Shown here: one piece after another, positions 7,795-16,701 of the stretch | Layout of the letters: every line of letters begins with the position of its first letter | How positions within the stretch are numbered: the stretch's first letter is position 1 | NCBI GenBank assembly: GCA_964621605.1 | Contig: CAZUMJ010000008.1 | Location: 28,484-92,483 of the forward strand | Length of the DNA: 64,000 nt | DNA from: CAZUMJ01 sp964621605 | GTDB lineage: Bacteria > Actinomycetota > Acidimicrobiia > Acidimicrobiales > Iamiaceae | Reading direction: 5' to 3' | The notes under the pieces: model-generated | The model's database searches: none | Seen by the model: only the letters and a program-made list of their open reading frames with translations | What the model was told of the DNA's origin: nothing | Program-made: the position numbers and the translations under genes

Positions 7795-8802
7795 ATGGAC
7801 TTCCCGGCCAACGTCGAGCTCGTCGACAAGGGAGACCTCGACGAGCTCATCCGCCATGTCGATCGGCTCGCCGCGGCAGGTGACTGGGATGGCCTTGAAG
7901 ACCTGCGCCACCGAGCACGACGGGCCTTCCACGAACGTGGCCGACAGCTCTGGCCAGTCGCCACGCGCGCCGAGTACCGCCTCGCGCTCGATGCGCCGGG
8001 ACCGTGGGCAGCCGCGGTGGTCGTCGACGGGGCCGGGCATCTCGGCCCCGGTCCGCTCGCCGAGGTTGCCGCCACGACGCATGCATGGGAGGACCTCGCG
8101 CCGCACCTCCCACCGGGGCCGGCCGCTGCGTGGTGCGCGCACGAACGAGTCGCCCGCGGCGACGACCTGCGGGGTGACGAACGCATTCCCGCCGGCGGGC
8201 CCGAACTCCCCTTGGTGCGCAGCGGTTGGGAGCCCGCCTACCACGCGCCCGAGTACTCCCTCGAAGGACTCACCGAGGTGACGTGGCCTGTCGTGTCGGG
8301 TTCGCCACTGCCCGCTCGAGAGTCGGGCGTGACCGCCGCCCAGGTGTCCAACGCGGAGCTCGAACCCAGCCGCCAGGCGCTGCTCGACGTCACGCAGGCG
8401 TGGCGTCGAGACTCGAACGGGCACGCACGCGCCGTGGCCGTGGAGGGCGACATCGTCGATGCACTCGGCGCGCTCGACGTCGCCACCCCGCTGCTGGAGC
8501 AGATCTCGCTCAGCGACGCCCTCGACCGCATCGCCGCAGCGGCGGCGTCCGGCGGCGCACATGGCCGCCGCAGCGGTCTCGCTCGGGGACGGTTCGAAGC
8601 GTGGTGGGTCGCCGCCACGCTCGTGGCGTTGGAAGACCCGTGGCCTCCCGACCCCGACGAGTTGGGCGAAGCGCTCGGCGAGCTGCGCTGGTGGTCGTGG
8701 CGACCGAGCGACCGACCGGACGTCGGCTGGACGCTCCGCCTCGCCATCGAAGACCCGCTCGACGGCGTGGCCTGGGCCCTCGACGCCACCGACCACTCGT
8801 GA
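7795..8802 (+). CDS. Conserved-looking protein of unknown function
   Basis: A 335-residue soluble protein with no signal peptide or membrane segment. It is rich in Trp, Glu and Asp, with Trp-rich stretches near the middle (SGWEPAYH, TWPVV) and the C-terminus (RWWSWRPSDRPDVGW). I recognise no catalytic motif or family. Codon use and GC3 look native. The ATG at 7795 is the first start after the 88-nt gap that follows the SCO1664-family gene. It converges on the HAF-repeat gene across a hairpin. Confidence 0.65.
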   Translation: MDFPANVELVDKGDLDELIRHVDRLAAAGDWDGLEDLRHRARRAFHERGRQLWPVATRAEYRLALDAPGPWAAAVVVDGAGHLGPGPLAEVAATTHAWEDLAPHLPPGPAAAWCAHERVARGDDLRGDERIPAGGPELPLVRSGWEPAYHAPEYSLEGLTEVTWPVVSGSPLPARESGVTAAQVSNAELEPSRQALLDVTQAWRRDSNGHARAVAVEGDIVDALGALDVATPLLEQISLSDALDRIAAAAASGGAHGRRSGLARGRFEAWWVAATLVALEDPWPPDPDELGEALGELRWWSWRPSDRPDVGWTLRLAIEDPLDGVAWALDATDHS

Positions 8803-8817
8803 GCGGCTGACCGCACG

Positions 8818-8847
8818 GCCCGCCCGGTAGCGAATCGCCGAGCGGGC
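8818..8847. terminator. Hairpin between convergent genes
   Basis: GCCCGC-C-CGG pairs with CCG-A-GCGGGC around a 10-nt loop (9 bp, one mismatch), in the 54-nt gap between the stops at 8802 and 8857. It could serve both strands. Confidence 0.5.
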
Positions 8848-8856
8848 GGTGCTCAC

Positions 8857-10107
8857 CTACGACGCTGGCGGCGGCAGGTGCACGGGGCCGAAGAGCGACT
8901 GTTGGGATGCGACGAAGCCATCGCTGAGACGGACCGGCAGCCACGCAGAGAGGTACGCCCCGTCGAGGATCGAGCGGCGCGTGGGCTCCCAGAGGTCGTA
9001 CACGGCCGCGACGGTGACATCTACCGTCGCGCCGCCGTCGGCCGGCACGAGGTGGACGATCACCTGGTTTCCGACGACCCGGTCGTGGTCGTCGATCGCC
9101 AGCGCCTGCCCCTCGCCGAGGTCGCGGCTGCGCTTCCCGTTCTGCCACCAGGCCGCCGCGTGCGTGCCACGCCAGCCGACGACGGTTCCGTCGCGGTTGA
9201 TGTCGAGCGCCATGGACGCCCCCGTACCCGGCGCCAGGTCGACCACGCGGTGGCGGTGGCCTCGTCGCCACAGCACGGCATGGTTCTCACCCCCGAGAGG
9301 TGCGTAGCCGACCACCGTGCCGTCGTCGTTCAGGGCGGTGCCCGTCGCGGCCCCATCGCCGAGGTCACCCAGCTTCACGAGCGATCCGTCTGCCGGGTTC
9401 CAGAGCCACGCGCCGTCATCGGAGGGCGAGGGTGACGCCCACGAGTTGACGAGGATCACGCCGTCGTTGTTGATCGCGACGCCGGTCGAGGCGACGACTC
9501 CGGGCGGCATCGGGGCGAAGCTGAACCCGTCCGCGGCGCTCCACCGGAACGCGACAGACGCGGGGACGCCGTCGGGCGGGCGCCGGCATTGGCAGGGCGC
9601 GACGCCGGTCACGACGTCGTGGTCGTTCAGCGCGTTGCCGTACGCGCTCCGATCGCCAAGCGGTTCCGGTGCGCCTGTGCGGCCCATGACCTGGGTGGCG
9701 CCGTCGCGCAGGAGCACAAGCTCACGGGACGCGCTCTTGTAGGCGCTGCGTGCGCCATATCCGACAGCGGTGCCATTGCGGTTGACATCGCCGAGCATGA
9801 CGAAGGCAAACCCCGTGGTGTCGACAGGAACTGAGGGGACCACGCCGTCGACGGCGCGGAGGTAGCCGACCCAGGCCGCGGCGAGCCACGACGCCTGCGC
9901 GGTGGTCGGAAGCGAGAGCTGGGGCGCGTCTGGGACGGCGTGCAGGCGCTGCCGTCGAGTGCTCGCGGGTGAGCTTGGCGCGGATGCAGCCCTCGGAACG
10001 GCGGTTGCGGTCGAGACCGTTCCCAACACGGTGACGCCTGCAACTGCGAGGAGAACTGCCAGGAGGTGGGTCGCAAACCGGGGCCTCGACGCGCGCCGAA
10101 CACGCAT
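8857..10107 (-). CDS. Secreted HAF-repeat (beta-propeller-like) protein
   Basis: A 416-residue exported protein with an Arg-rich N-terminus and an Ala/Val/Leu signal segment (residues about 10-35). The body is made of repeats of the HAF type, in which a label such as LGDLGDG is followed by ALNDDGTVVGYA; further copies are INRDGTVVGW, INNDGVILVNSW and VNRNGTAVGYG. Such repeats probably fold as a propeller-like surface domain; no enzymatic motif is visible. The ATG at 10107 is preceded by a good ribosome site (GAGAGGAG). The upstream region abuts the assembly gap. Confidence 0.75.
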   Translation of the reverse strand: MRVRRASRPRFATHLLAVLLAVAGVTVLGTVSTATAVPRAASAPSSPASTRRQRLHAVPDAPQLSLPTTAQASWLAAAWVGYLRAVDGVVPSVPVDTTGFAFVMLGDVNRNGTAVGYGARSAYKSASRELVLLRDGATQVMGRTGAPEPLGDRSAYGNALNDHDVVTGVAPCQCRRPPDGVPASVAFRWSAADGFSFAPMPPGVVASTGVAINNDGVILVNSWASPSPSDDGAWLWNPADGSLVKLGDLGDGAATGTALNDDGTVVGYAPLGGENHAVLWRRGHRHRVVDLAPGTGASMALDINRDGTVVGWRGTHAAAWWQNGKRSRDLGEGQALAIDDHDRVVGNQVIVHLVPADGGATVDVTVAAVYDLWEPTRRSILDGAYLSAWLPVRLSDGFVASQQSLFGPVHLPPPAS

Positions 10108-10201
10108 GGTGCTGCTCCTCTCGCGGCAGCTGCCGCATCGCCTCGCGATCGCGCGGGGCCCCATCCGCCACCCACGTCATCTGATGATCCTCCGATCCTG
10201 G

Positions 10202-10411
10202 CAGGACAGGGAATGAAAGGCAAGGAGACCCTTCGATACGTAGTGATGTATCCGCGNNNNNNNNNNNNNNNNNNNNNNNNNNNNNNNNNNNNNNNNNNNN
10301 NNNNNNNNNNNNNNNNNNNNNNNNNNNNNNNNNNNNNNNNNNNNNNNNNNNNNNNNCAGGACAGGGAATGAAAGGCAAGGAGACCCTTCGATACGTAGTG
10401 ATGTATCCGCG
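10202..10411. repeat. Identical 55-bp sequence on both sides of the N gap
   Basis: Positions 10202-10256 and 10357-10411 are identical over exactly 55 bp and abut the N run on both sides. This is what overlapping contig ends from a k=55 de Bruijn assembly would look like, so the sequence is probably single-copy. Confidence 0.9.
10257..10356. other. Assembly gap (100 N)
   Basis: A run of exactly 100 undetermined bases, the conventional length for a scaffold gap of unknown size. Confidence 0.99.
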
Positions 10412-10616
10412 AAGCGACGCCACAGGTCCGATGAGCAAAGGGCAACGGTGTCGCCGACGAAGCGGCCGTGCATCCCGCCGGCGGCAGCAACAGCGCGCAT
10501 CGGGCACAGATCAGGCAGGGAGGTTTCGAGGATGTCCATGGCTGACCCTGGAGCCGTCCACATCCCCTGACAGGGCAGGTCGCCCCGTCACTCCCCGAGG
10601 AACCGAGGACCAAACC

Positions 10617-11345
10617 ATGGCTGCATCATCCCCGCCCGCTTCACCTGGCACCCCCGTGGCACCAGCGAGCACCGCGACCACCGCCCCAGAGGTTGCAGGA
10701 GCACCTCGCACAGCCCATCGGCGCCGACTGCCGCGAGGTGCCCGAGCGATCGCCCTCGGCGTGCTGCTCGGCCTCACCGCGTTCGCGACCGCCTGCCAAC
10801 CTCCCGACCCCAGAGCCGTGCACATCTACCACCCCGTCGACGGCCGCGTCGTGCCGTGGAACAGCGTCGACCTGCTCATCTGGTCTGAAGGGCCCGGCAC
10901 GCCCATCTTCAGCTGCGACCTGAACGGTGCCGCGATCCCGTGCCACAACATGACCTCGGTGTACATGAGCGACGGGCCGAAGACGCTCGTCCTCACCGGC
11001 ACCTGGTCTGACGGCTATGTGGCAACGGCTACCGCGCACTTCACCGTCGATGGGCCCAAGCTCACCATCACCTCGCCAACTCCCGATCAGGTCTCGCCGA
11101 GCACCGTGCCGGTCGAGTTCTCCATGACGCTGAGCGATGACCCAGACGTGTGGACCTATTACCAGCTGCCGGACTTCACCTACACGTGCCAGTTCGACGC
11201 GGATTCGCCCGTGCCGTGCACGTCACCGACGACCCAAGGTGGCCTCTCCGCAGGGCAGCACACACTGAAGGTGGTCGCAACCGACCAGAACTCCCAGAAG
11301 CGTGTCACCGCGAGCACGACGTTCACCGTGGGAGGCGACGCCTAG
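10617..11345 (+). CDS. Putative lipoprotein with Ig-like extracellular domains
   Basis: A 242-residue exported protein. A low-complexity Ala/Pro/Thr N-terminus is followed by a basic patch and a hydrophobic stretch ending AFATAC near residue 60, a plausible but non-ideal lipobox. The mature part looks like two beta-sandwich repeats, each with a paired-cysteine pattern (FSCDLNGAAIPC and YTCQFDADSPVPC) also seen in bacterial Ig-like surface modules. The ATG at 10617 was chosen for its upstream GAGGAAC and because the longer frame starts inside the gap-flanking repeat. Function unknown. Confidence 0.68.
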   Translation: MAASSPPASPGTPVAPASTATTAPEVAGAPRTAHRRRLPRGARAIALGVLLGLTAFATACQPPDPRAVHIYHPVDGRVVPWNSVDLLIWSEGPGTPIFSCDLNGAAIPCHNMTSVYMSDGPKTLVLTGTWSDGYVATATAHFTVDGPKLTITSPTPDQVSPSTVPVEFSMTLSDDPDVWTYYQLPDFTYTCQFDADSPVPCTSPTTQGGLSAGQHTLKVVATDQNSQKRVTASTTFTVGGDA

Positions 11346-11368
11346 CGAGCCGCTTCACGCCCGAGCAG

Positions 11369-11414
11369 CGCGCTTTCGGCCGCCAGCACCGTGCTCACCG
11401 CGGCCGAAAGCGCG
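11369..11414. terminator. Bidirectional hairpin terminator with a stop codon in its loop
   Basis: A perfect 15-bp stem (11369-11383 with 11400-11414) closes a 16-nt loop between two convergent genes. The stop codon of the SARP gene (11395-11397) lies in the loop, so one arm is coding for that gene. Confidence 0.75.
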
Positions 11415-12231
11415 ACTGCACCCGGGTGCACGCACCCGAGGGCTGCACGAGTGCCCGCTCGCGCACCGGGCGCCACAGGGTCGGGTCGTGCACCAGGATC
11501 GCCTCCTCGAGGTGGCGCAGCAACGGGCCCGGCTCAAGCCCCAGTTCCCGTGCGAGGTAGCGCCGCCCGTCCTGGAGGATCCGCAACGCCTCTGCCTGGC
11601 GACCCGAGCGGTACATGGCAACGACGAGTTGCGCGCGCAAGGCCTCGTTCTCGGGGTGCTGCATCACCAACGCCCCGACTTCGATCACAACTTCGAGGTG
11701 CCGCCCCAGGTCGAGGAGGCGATCCCCTCGCGCGGTGAGGGCGGAGAGGCGCGCCGCGTCGAGGCGCCCCCGTTCGGCGCGCGCGAACGACTCGCCCTTG
11801 AAGTCTGCGAGCGCTTCCCCCCGCCACAGCGCCAGCGCATCGTCGAGCGACCGCACCGCCGTTGCGGCGTCGAGGTCGGGGCGCACCGCTGCCTTCGCGC
11901 GCTCGACGAACAGGCGGCTGTCGACCTGTTCGGGATCGACCTCGAGCACGTACCCGGTCTTCGTCGTCGCGAGCAGCTCCTCGCAGCAGCCGGCACCGCG
12001 GAACGTCGCCCTGAGCTGCGAGACCGCCGTGCGCAGCATGCCGATCGCACTTGTGGGTGGATGACCCTCCCAGAGCTCGTCGACCGCGCGTTCGACCCCG
12101 ACGCTCTCATTGGGGTGGATGAGCAGCAGGGCCAACAAGGCCCGCTGCCGGGACCCTCCGAGCACGAGTGGGCGCCCCTCCACGCGGGCTGCCAAGGGGC
12201 CAAGCAACTGGAACTGCGCGGCGAGGCTCAC
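11395..12231 (-). CDS. SARP/AfsR-type transcriptional regulator (winged helix + BTAD)
   Basis: A 278-residue regulator. Residues about 1-95 form the OmpR-like winged-helix DNA-binding domain (FQLLGPL, then LGGSRQRALLALLL and MLRTAVSQLR); residues about 100-245 form the TPR-like bacterial transcriptional activator domain (LALWRGEALADF, LLDLGRHLEVV, MYRSGRQAEAL). It is a stand-alone SARP without an NB-ARC ATPase. The GTG at 12231 is preceded by AAAGGAG. SARPs usually activate nearby secondary-metabolite or envelope genes; the neighbours (a lipoprotein gene and etfBA) do not identify a target. Confidence 0.87.
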   Translation of the reverse strand: MSLAAQFQLLGPLAARVEGRPLVLGGSRQRALLALLLIHPNESVGVERAVDELWEGHPPTSAIGMLRTAVSQLRATFRGAGCCEELLATTKTGYVLEVDPEQVDSRLFVERAKAAVRPDLDAATAVRSLDDALALWRGEALADFKGESFARAERGRLDAARLSALTARGDRLLDLGRHLEVVIEVGALVMQHPENEALRAQLVVAMYRSGRQAEALRILQDGRRYLARELGLEPGPLLRHLEEAILVHDPTLWRPVRERALVQPSGACTRVQSRFRPR

Positions 12232-12327
12232 CTGCGGTCTCCTTTAGGTGCCCTCCGATTGCGCAGCTTATGCGCCACGCATGAACCTCTGCCCCGCCGC
12301 ATCAGAAGCGGCTGCACACACGCGCCA

Positions 12328-12368
12328 CGGGGGCGCACCCAAGCCGAACCGGCCTGCGCGCGCCCCCG
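12328..12368 (-). terminator. Hairpin terminator after etfBA
   Basis: A 9-bp stem CGGGGGCGC/GCGCCCCCG with a 23-nt loop lies 25 nt downstream of the etfA stop (12393) on the - strand. Confidence 0.55.
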
Positions 12369-12392
12369 CAAAGGCGTCGAACGTGCGGAGCG

Positions 12393-13364
12393 TCAGCCGC
12401 GTGCTTGCAGCGCCTCGATGAGCTTGGGGAGCACCTTGTGCACGTCGCCCACGATGCCGAGGTCGGCGACACCGAAGATGGGTGCCTCCTCGTCCTTGTT
12501 GATGGCGATGATGTTCTTGGAGCCCTTCATGCCGACGAGGTGCTGCGTGGCGCCAGAGATGCCGGCGGCGATGTAGACGGTCGGCTTGACGACCTTGCCG
12601 GTCTGGCCGACCTGGTAGCTGTAGGGCACCCAGCCGGCGTCGACGATCGCACGCGATGCGCCAGGCGCACCCTTGAGCAGCTTCGCGAGCTGCTCGATCA
12701 TCTCGTACTTGCCGGCCTCACCGAGACCACGGCCGCCGGAGACGACGACCTCGGCCTCGTCGAGGCGCGGACCGCTCGCCTCTTCGACGTGGCGGTTGAT
12801 GACCTTGGCGCTGCCGGCGGCACCCGTGTCGGGTACTGCGAGGGCCGCGACAGCCGCAGGCGCACCGCCCACCTCTTCGGCGGCGAACGACTTCGGGCGG
12901 GCGAGCACGATGGCCGGGCCACTCGAGGTGACCTTCGTCTTCACGTTGGTCGTGCCACCGAACACCGGCGCGGTGACCACCACGGCGTCGCCCTCGATGG
13001 CGACGTCGGTGTTGTTGGTGAGGAGGCCGGTGTCGAGCTTCGCCGAAAGGCGACCGGCGACGTCACGCCCGTCGGGCGTGGTGCCGAGCAGGATCAGGTC
13101 GGGGCCGTTGCCGGCGGCGACTGCCGCCGCGACGGCAGCTGCGACGGGAGCGCCGAGGAGCGCCCCGCCGAGGTCACCGGTCGCGTGCACGGTGGTTGCA
13201 CCGTGTGCGCCGAGCGTTGCGGCGATGGCGTCAGCGTCGCTGCCGCCGTAGAACGCTTCGATGGTGCCACCCAGCTCGCGGGCCTTGGCGAGCAGCTCGA
13301 GGGAGATCGACGCGACCTTGCCGTCGGTCGCCTCGGCGAAGACCCAGATGCGGTTGATTGCCAT
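12393..13364 (-). CDS. etfA: Electron transfer flavoprotein alpha subunit
   Basis: A 323-residue ETF alpha subunit. ETF accepts electrons from acyl-CoA dehydrogenases and passes them to ETF-quinone oxidoreductase. The C-terminal FAD domain is canonical: SGGRGLG with the conserved Arg, QVGQTGKVV, GISGATQHLVGM, then INKDEEAPIFGVADLGIVGD. The ATG start is 14 nt after the etfB stop, so the two form an operon ending at the hairpin at 12328-12368. This set is distinct from the divergent ETF genes in the mycofactocin cluster and looks like the housekeeping copy. Confidence 0.96.
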   Translation of the reverse strand: MAINRIWVFAEATDGKVASISLELLAKARELGGTIEAFYGGSDADAIAATLGAHGATTVHATGDLGGALLGAPVAAAVAAAVAAGNGPDLILLGTTPDGRDVAGRLSAKLDTGLLTNNTDVAIEGDAVVVTAPVFGGTTNVKTKVTSSGPAIVLARPKSFAAEEVGGAPAAVAALAVPDTGAAGSAKVINRHVEEASGPRLDEAEVVVSGGRGLGEAGKYEMIEQLAKLLKGAPGASRAIVDAGWVPYSYQVGQTGKVVKPTVYIAAGISGATQHLVGMKGSKNIIAINKDEEAPIFGVADLGIVGDVHKVLPKLIEALQARG

Positions 13365-13378
13365 GTTTCCGGGCCTCC

Positions 13379-14158
13379 TCAGATGACCTTCAGATTTTCG
13401 AGGAACGCCACGATCTTCTCGTGGGCGTCACCCTCGTCGACGACCTTCTCACCGGCCTCACGGGCGGCTGCTGGTGCAACCTCGATGATCTCCTGCCCCG
13501 CGCCGGCCCAGCCGACCGCGCTGGCGTCGAGCCCGAGATCGCCCAGGGTGACCTGGTCGACCGGCTTGCTCTTGGCAGCCATGATCCCCTTGAAGGAGGG
13601 GTAGCGAGGCTCGACGACCCCGGCGGTCACGGACACGACCGCGGGAAGGGGTACCTCGACCTCGTCGTAGCCGGCCTCTGTCTGACGCTGCACCTTGGCA
13701 GTGCCACCGTCGACCTCGAGGTGCTTTGCGAAGGTGACCGAGGGGAGCCCCAGCAGCTCGGCAAGCTGCGCGGCGACCGTGCCCGTGTAGCCATCTGACG
13801 CCTCGACCGCGGTGAGGACGAGCTCAGCGCCCTCGACCCGCTCGACCGCCTTGGCGAGCACCTTTGCGGTGCCGAGGGCGCCCGAGCCAGCCAGCGCGTC
13901 GTCGCTCACGAGGATCGCCTTGGCGGCACCCATCGCGAGGGCCGTGCGGAGCCCGGCGACCTCACCGTTGGGGGCCATCGACACGAGGGTGACCTCGCCG
14001 CTGCCCGCCTTGTCGACGAGCTGCAGGGCCACCTCGACGCCGTAGGAGTCGGCTTCATCGAGGATGAGCTTCCCGGAGCGGTTGAGGGTGTTGTCAGGAT
14101 CCAACGAGCCCGGCTCGGCCGGGTCCGGGATCTGCTTGACGCAGACGACCACGTTCAT
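13379..14158 (-). CDS. etfB: Electron transfer flavoprotein beta subunit
   Basis: A 259-residue ETF beta subunit. It opens with VVCVKQIPDPAE, has the nucleotide-loop region EASDGYTGTVAAQLAELLG near residues 125-145, and the PRYPSFKGIMAAK recognition-loop segment. The ATG at 14158 matches the family N-terminus and has an AGGAG site upstream; a 12-residue in-frame extension is not family-like. It is first in the etfBA operon and would serve the acyl-CoA dehydrogenase at the window start, among others. Confidence 0.96.
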   Translation of the reverse strand: MNVVVCVKQIPDPAEPGSLDPDNTLNRSGKLILDEADSYGVEVALQLVDKAGSGEVTLVSMAPNGEVAGLRTALAMGAAKAILVSDDALAGSGALGTAKVLAKAVERVEGAELVLTAVEASDGYTGTVAAQLAELLGLPSVTFAKHLEVDGGTAKVQRQTEAGYDEVEVPLPAVVSVTAGVVEPRYPSFKGIMAAKSKPVDQVTLGDLGLDASAVGWAGAGQEIIEVAPAAAREAGEKVVDEGDAHEKIVAFLENLKVI

Positions 14159-14317
14159 GGAGGGATTCTCCTGTTGGAAATCGGTGGCGAACAAATCGCC
14201 CCGCGCTGCACCCGAGGCAGGCTGCAGCGGGGTCGAACCGGCGCGGTGCGGGAACCGCCCAGGCCGCTGCGCACCCTACCGCACGCACCTCGGACCTGAA
14301 ACGGCCGATCGTCCCAT

Positions 14318-14323
14318 TAGGTT
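14318..14323 (+). promoter_or_regulatory. Candidate -10 box (TAGGTT), leaderless type
   Basis: TAGGTT lies 6 nt before the ATG at 14330, with no Shine-Dalgarno sequence. Confidence 0.45.
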
Positions 14324-14329
14324 CTGGCT

Positions 14330-15301
14330 ATGGGCACCAGCGGGGGGAGCAACGAACGTCGCCCCGCGCGGCTGCGCGTGCTGCTCATCGTGAACTCCTC
14401 CGCCTCATCGGTCACGGCCCGGGCGCGGGTCGTGATTCGCAAGGCGTTCAGTGCCGACCACGACGTCACGCTCGCCGAGACGACACGCCGCGGGCACGCG
14501 ACACGGCTGGCGCAGCAGGCGGCCGTCGACGGCACCGACGTCGTCGTCGTGCTCGGAGGGGACGGAACCCTCAACGAGGCAGCGAACGGCCTGGCCGGCA
14601 CCGCGACCGCGCTCGCCCCACTGCCCGGTGGGTCGACCAACGTGTTCGCCCGCACCATCGGCCTCCCCAACGACCCGATCGAAGCAACAGGGGTGCTGCT
14701 CGACTCGCTGAGCGCCGGCTCGATACGACGTATCGGCCTCGGCTCCGCGAACGGTCGCTACTTCCTGTTCCACACCGGCATCGGGTACGACGCCGAGGTC
14801 GTTGCACAGGTAGAGCGGCGCTCCCAGCTGAAGCGCTACGCCGGACATCCGCTGTTCGTCTGGGCGGCCGTCACCACGTGGTTCCGTCACTACGACCACC
14901 GCCGACCCCGCTTCGCCGTCGAGCTTCCGAACGGGACCACGATCGACGACGGCTACTTCTCTGTCGTGTTGAACACGAACCCCTACACCTACCTGGGCAA
15001 TCGTCCCCTCGACATCGCCCCCCACGCAGGGCTGGACCGCGGCCTCACCGTCGTGACGGTGCGCTCGCTGTCGTTGCTGGCGATCCTGCGGGTCGCCAGT
15101 GCCGCGCTCCAAGGCGACGGCGCGCTCGGTCGTCTTCGCCACGTCGACATCCACGCCGACATCGACCACGTCATGATCCGTGGCTATGGGCCGGTGCCCT
15201 ATCAGGTGGACGGCGACCACCTCGGCGACGTCGAGCGACTCGAGCTTCGGCACGAACCTGACGTGCTCTCGCTCGTGGTGCCTCTGGGCCGAGACGCCTG
15301 A
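14330..15301 (+). CDS. Diacylglycerol/lipid kinase family protein (YegS/DagK-like)
   Basis: A 323-residue lipid kinase of the DagK catalytic family. The nucleotide-binding core shows IVNSSASS, then LGGDGTLNEAANGL with the GGDGT signature, and PLPGGSTNVFART. The C-terminal beta-rich half contains HTGIGYDAEVV and the GYGPVPYQVDGDHLGD element. It probably phosphorylates diacylglycerol or a related lipid at the membrane. It is followed by a glycerophosphodiester phosphodiesterase gene, which fits lipid turnover. The start is supported by the close -10 box. Confidence 0.9.
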   Translation: MGTSGGSNERRPARLRVLLIVNSSASSVTARARVVIRKAFSADHDVTLAETTRRGHATRLAQQAAVDGTDVVVVLGGDGTLNEAANGLAGTATALAPLPGGSTNVFARTIGLPNDPIEATGVLLDSLSAGSIRRIGLGSANGRYFLFHTGIGYDAEVVAQVERRSQLKRYAGHPLFVWAAVTTWFRHYDHRRPRFAVELPNGTTIDDGYFSVVLNTNPYTYLGNRPLDIAPHAGLDRGLTVVTVRSLSLLAILRVASAALQGDGALGRLRHVDIHADIDHVMIRGYGPVPYQVDGDHLGDVERLELRHEPDVLSLVVPLGRDA

Positions 15302-15385
15302 GCAAACCGACCGTCGAGAACCAGACCGTGGGGTGATGTGGGAAGCTCAGGCTCCCGCCCCGATGCTCGTCGCCGTGGAGTACGC

Positions 15386-16096
15386 ATGCCGAACCCGCCC
15401 TCACCGCCCGGCCCGCTGGTCCTCGCGCACCGCGGAGTGTCGAGCGAGTTCCCCGAGAACTCCGTCGCGGCGTTTCAAGCCGCACGATTTCATGGCGCGG
15501 ACGGCGTCGAGCTCGATGTGCGCCGCACGCTCGATCAGCAGCTCGTCGTGCACCACGATGCCCGCCTCGCGGACGGCCGAGCGATCATCGAGACGCTCAG
15601 CAGCGAGCTGCCGGCAGAGGTCCCGTCGTTGTCGGCGGCACTCGACGCATGCAAGGGCCTGTTCGTGAACGTCGAGATCAAGAACATGCCGGGCGAGCCG
15701 GACTTCGACGAGCGCAACACCGCCGCGGGCCTCGTCCTCGAAGCAGTGCACGCCGCGGAGATGGCACGGCGGACACTCGTCTCGTCGTTCAACCTGACAG
15801 ACCTCGACAAGGTGCGGGCGCTCGACAACTCGGTGCTCACGGGCTGGCTCGTGTTCGACTTCGACGGTGAGGACGCGCTCGCACGCACGCTGGCGCACGG
15901 CCACGACGCGCTGCACCCCTTCGTGGGGCGCACGAATCGAGCCCTGATCGACCGGGCGCACGAGCTGGGGCTCCGGGTCAACACCTGGACGGTCGACGAC
16001 CCGGTCCGCATCGAGCAGCTCGACCGCGACGGGGTTGACGCCATCATCACCAACGTGCCGTCGGTCGCGCGACGCGCGCTGGGCAACGCTCGCTGA
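15386..16096 (+). CDS. Glycerophosphodiester phosphodiesterase (GDPD)
   Basis: A 236-residue cytoplasmic GDPD that hydrolyses glycerophosphodiesters to glycerol-3-phosphate and an alcohol. Catalytic elements are visible in order: AHRGVSSEFPENS (first catalytic His), GVELDVRRT (metal Glu and Asp), HHDARL (second catalytic His), VEIKN (metal Glu) and VNTWTVDD. There is no signal peptide. The ATG at 15386 matches the family N-terminus and has GGAG just upstream; the longer open frame adds 16 unmatched residues. Confidence 0.92.
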   Translation: MPNPPSPPGPLVLAHRGVSSEFPENSVAAFQAARFHGADGVELDVRRTLDQQLVVHHDARLADGRAIIETLSSELPAEVPSLSAALDACKGLFVNVEIKNMPGEPDFDERNTAAGLVLEAVHAAEMARRTLVSSFNLTDLDKVRALDNSVLTGWLVFDFDGEDALARTLAHGHDALHPFVGRTNRALIDRAHELGLRVNTWTVDDPVRIEQLDRDGVDAIITNVPSVARRALGNAR

Positions 16097-16229
16097 CCTG
16101 CACGACATCGCAGGGCCGTTCGGCCTACATGTCTCGACAGGAGGACTGTCACAACGTGGCGACCTGCCACGCTGCGCGCGGGAAGCGACGGATGTCTCAC
16201 CAGATCGACGAACTCAGGCAAAAAAGTGC

Positions 16230-16258
16230 TTGCCGCAGTTCGCACCCGCGGCTAGCGT
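16230..16258 (+). promoter_or_regulatory. Candidate sigma-70 type promoter of whiB1
   Basis: TTGCCG (16230-16235) and TAGCGT (16253-16258) are separated by 17 nt and point toward whiB1, giving a leader of roughly 100 nt. This is the best -35/-10 pair in the 267-nt gap. Confidence 0.45.
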
Positions 16259-16363
16259 GACTTCGTACCGCCTAGCACACCGCTTCTTCTGGGTGCAAAG
16301 GCATGTGAAGCTAGTCACGAGAACATCGCTGTCCTCCGCTGACTATGACCCTGGGAGAAGATT

Positions 16364-16660
16364 GTGGCACTGAACGCGAGCCACCTGCTGTCGCTGACGC
16401 TTGCTTCCGACTCGTGGCGTCAGAACGCCGCGTGTCGAGACACCAACCCCGACCTGTTCTTCCCCGTGGGCACGACCGGCCCCGCCATCGAGCAGATCGA
16501 GATGGCGAAGGCGGTCTGCCGCCAATGCGAGGCGATCGACGCCTGCCTCGAGTACGCCATCGCCACGAACCAAGACTCCGGCATCTGGGGCGGCACCTCC
16601 GAAGAGGAGCGTCGCCAGATGCGTCGCCAGAACCAGGCGGCGCAGCGCCACTCGGCCTGA
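16364..16660 (+). CDS. whiB1: WhiB-family [4Fe-4S] transcription factor, WhiB1-like
   Basis: A 98-residue WhiB protein. The four cluster-binding cysteines are present (NAACRDT, then CRQCEAIDAC), followed by the WhiB turn GIWGG and a basic DNA-binding tail (ERRQMRRQ). The segment PELFFPVG-like DLFFPVGTTGPA resembles mycobacterial WhiB1. The assignment is supported by synteny: the neighbour in convergent orientation is pdtaS, as in Mycobacterium tuberculosis (Rv3219/Rv3220c). The GTG start has GGGAGAAG 3 nt upstream. WhiB1 is an NO-sensitive regulator that interacts with the main sigma factor. Confidence 0.88.
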   Translation: MALNASHLLSLTLASDSWRQNAACRDTNPDLFFPVGTTGPAIEQIEMAKAVCRQCEAIDACLEYAIATNQDSGIWGGTSEEERRQMRRQNQAAQRHSA

Positions 16661-16701
16661 CCCCTCCCGTCCCGACCGCCGTGCTCGGCACGGCAGCGTT
16701 C

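Larger units (their letters stand above)
10108..10616. other. Divergent intergenic region containing the scaffold gap
   Basis: These 509 bases separate the divergent HAF-repeat and lipoprotein genes. They contain a 55-bp repeat on each side of 100 Ns and no convincing gene. If the gap is an artefact the true spacing is about 354 bp. I see no clear sigma-70 promoter in the visible sequence. Confidence 0.7.

Noticed and set aside
12393..14158. The etfBA pair at 12-14 kb as part of the mycofactocin system
   Set aside because: It has canonical FAD motifs and lies 40 kb away; the cluster carries its own divergent pair.
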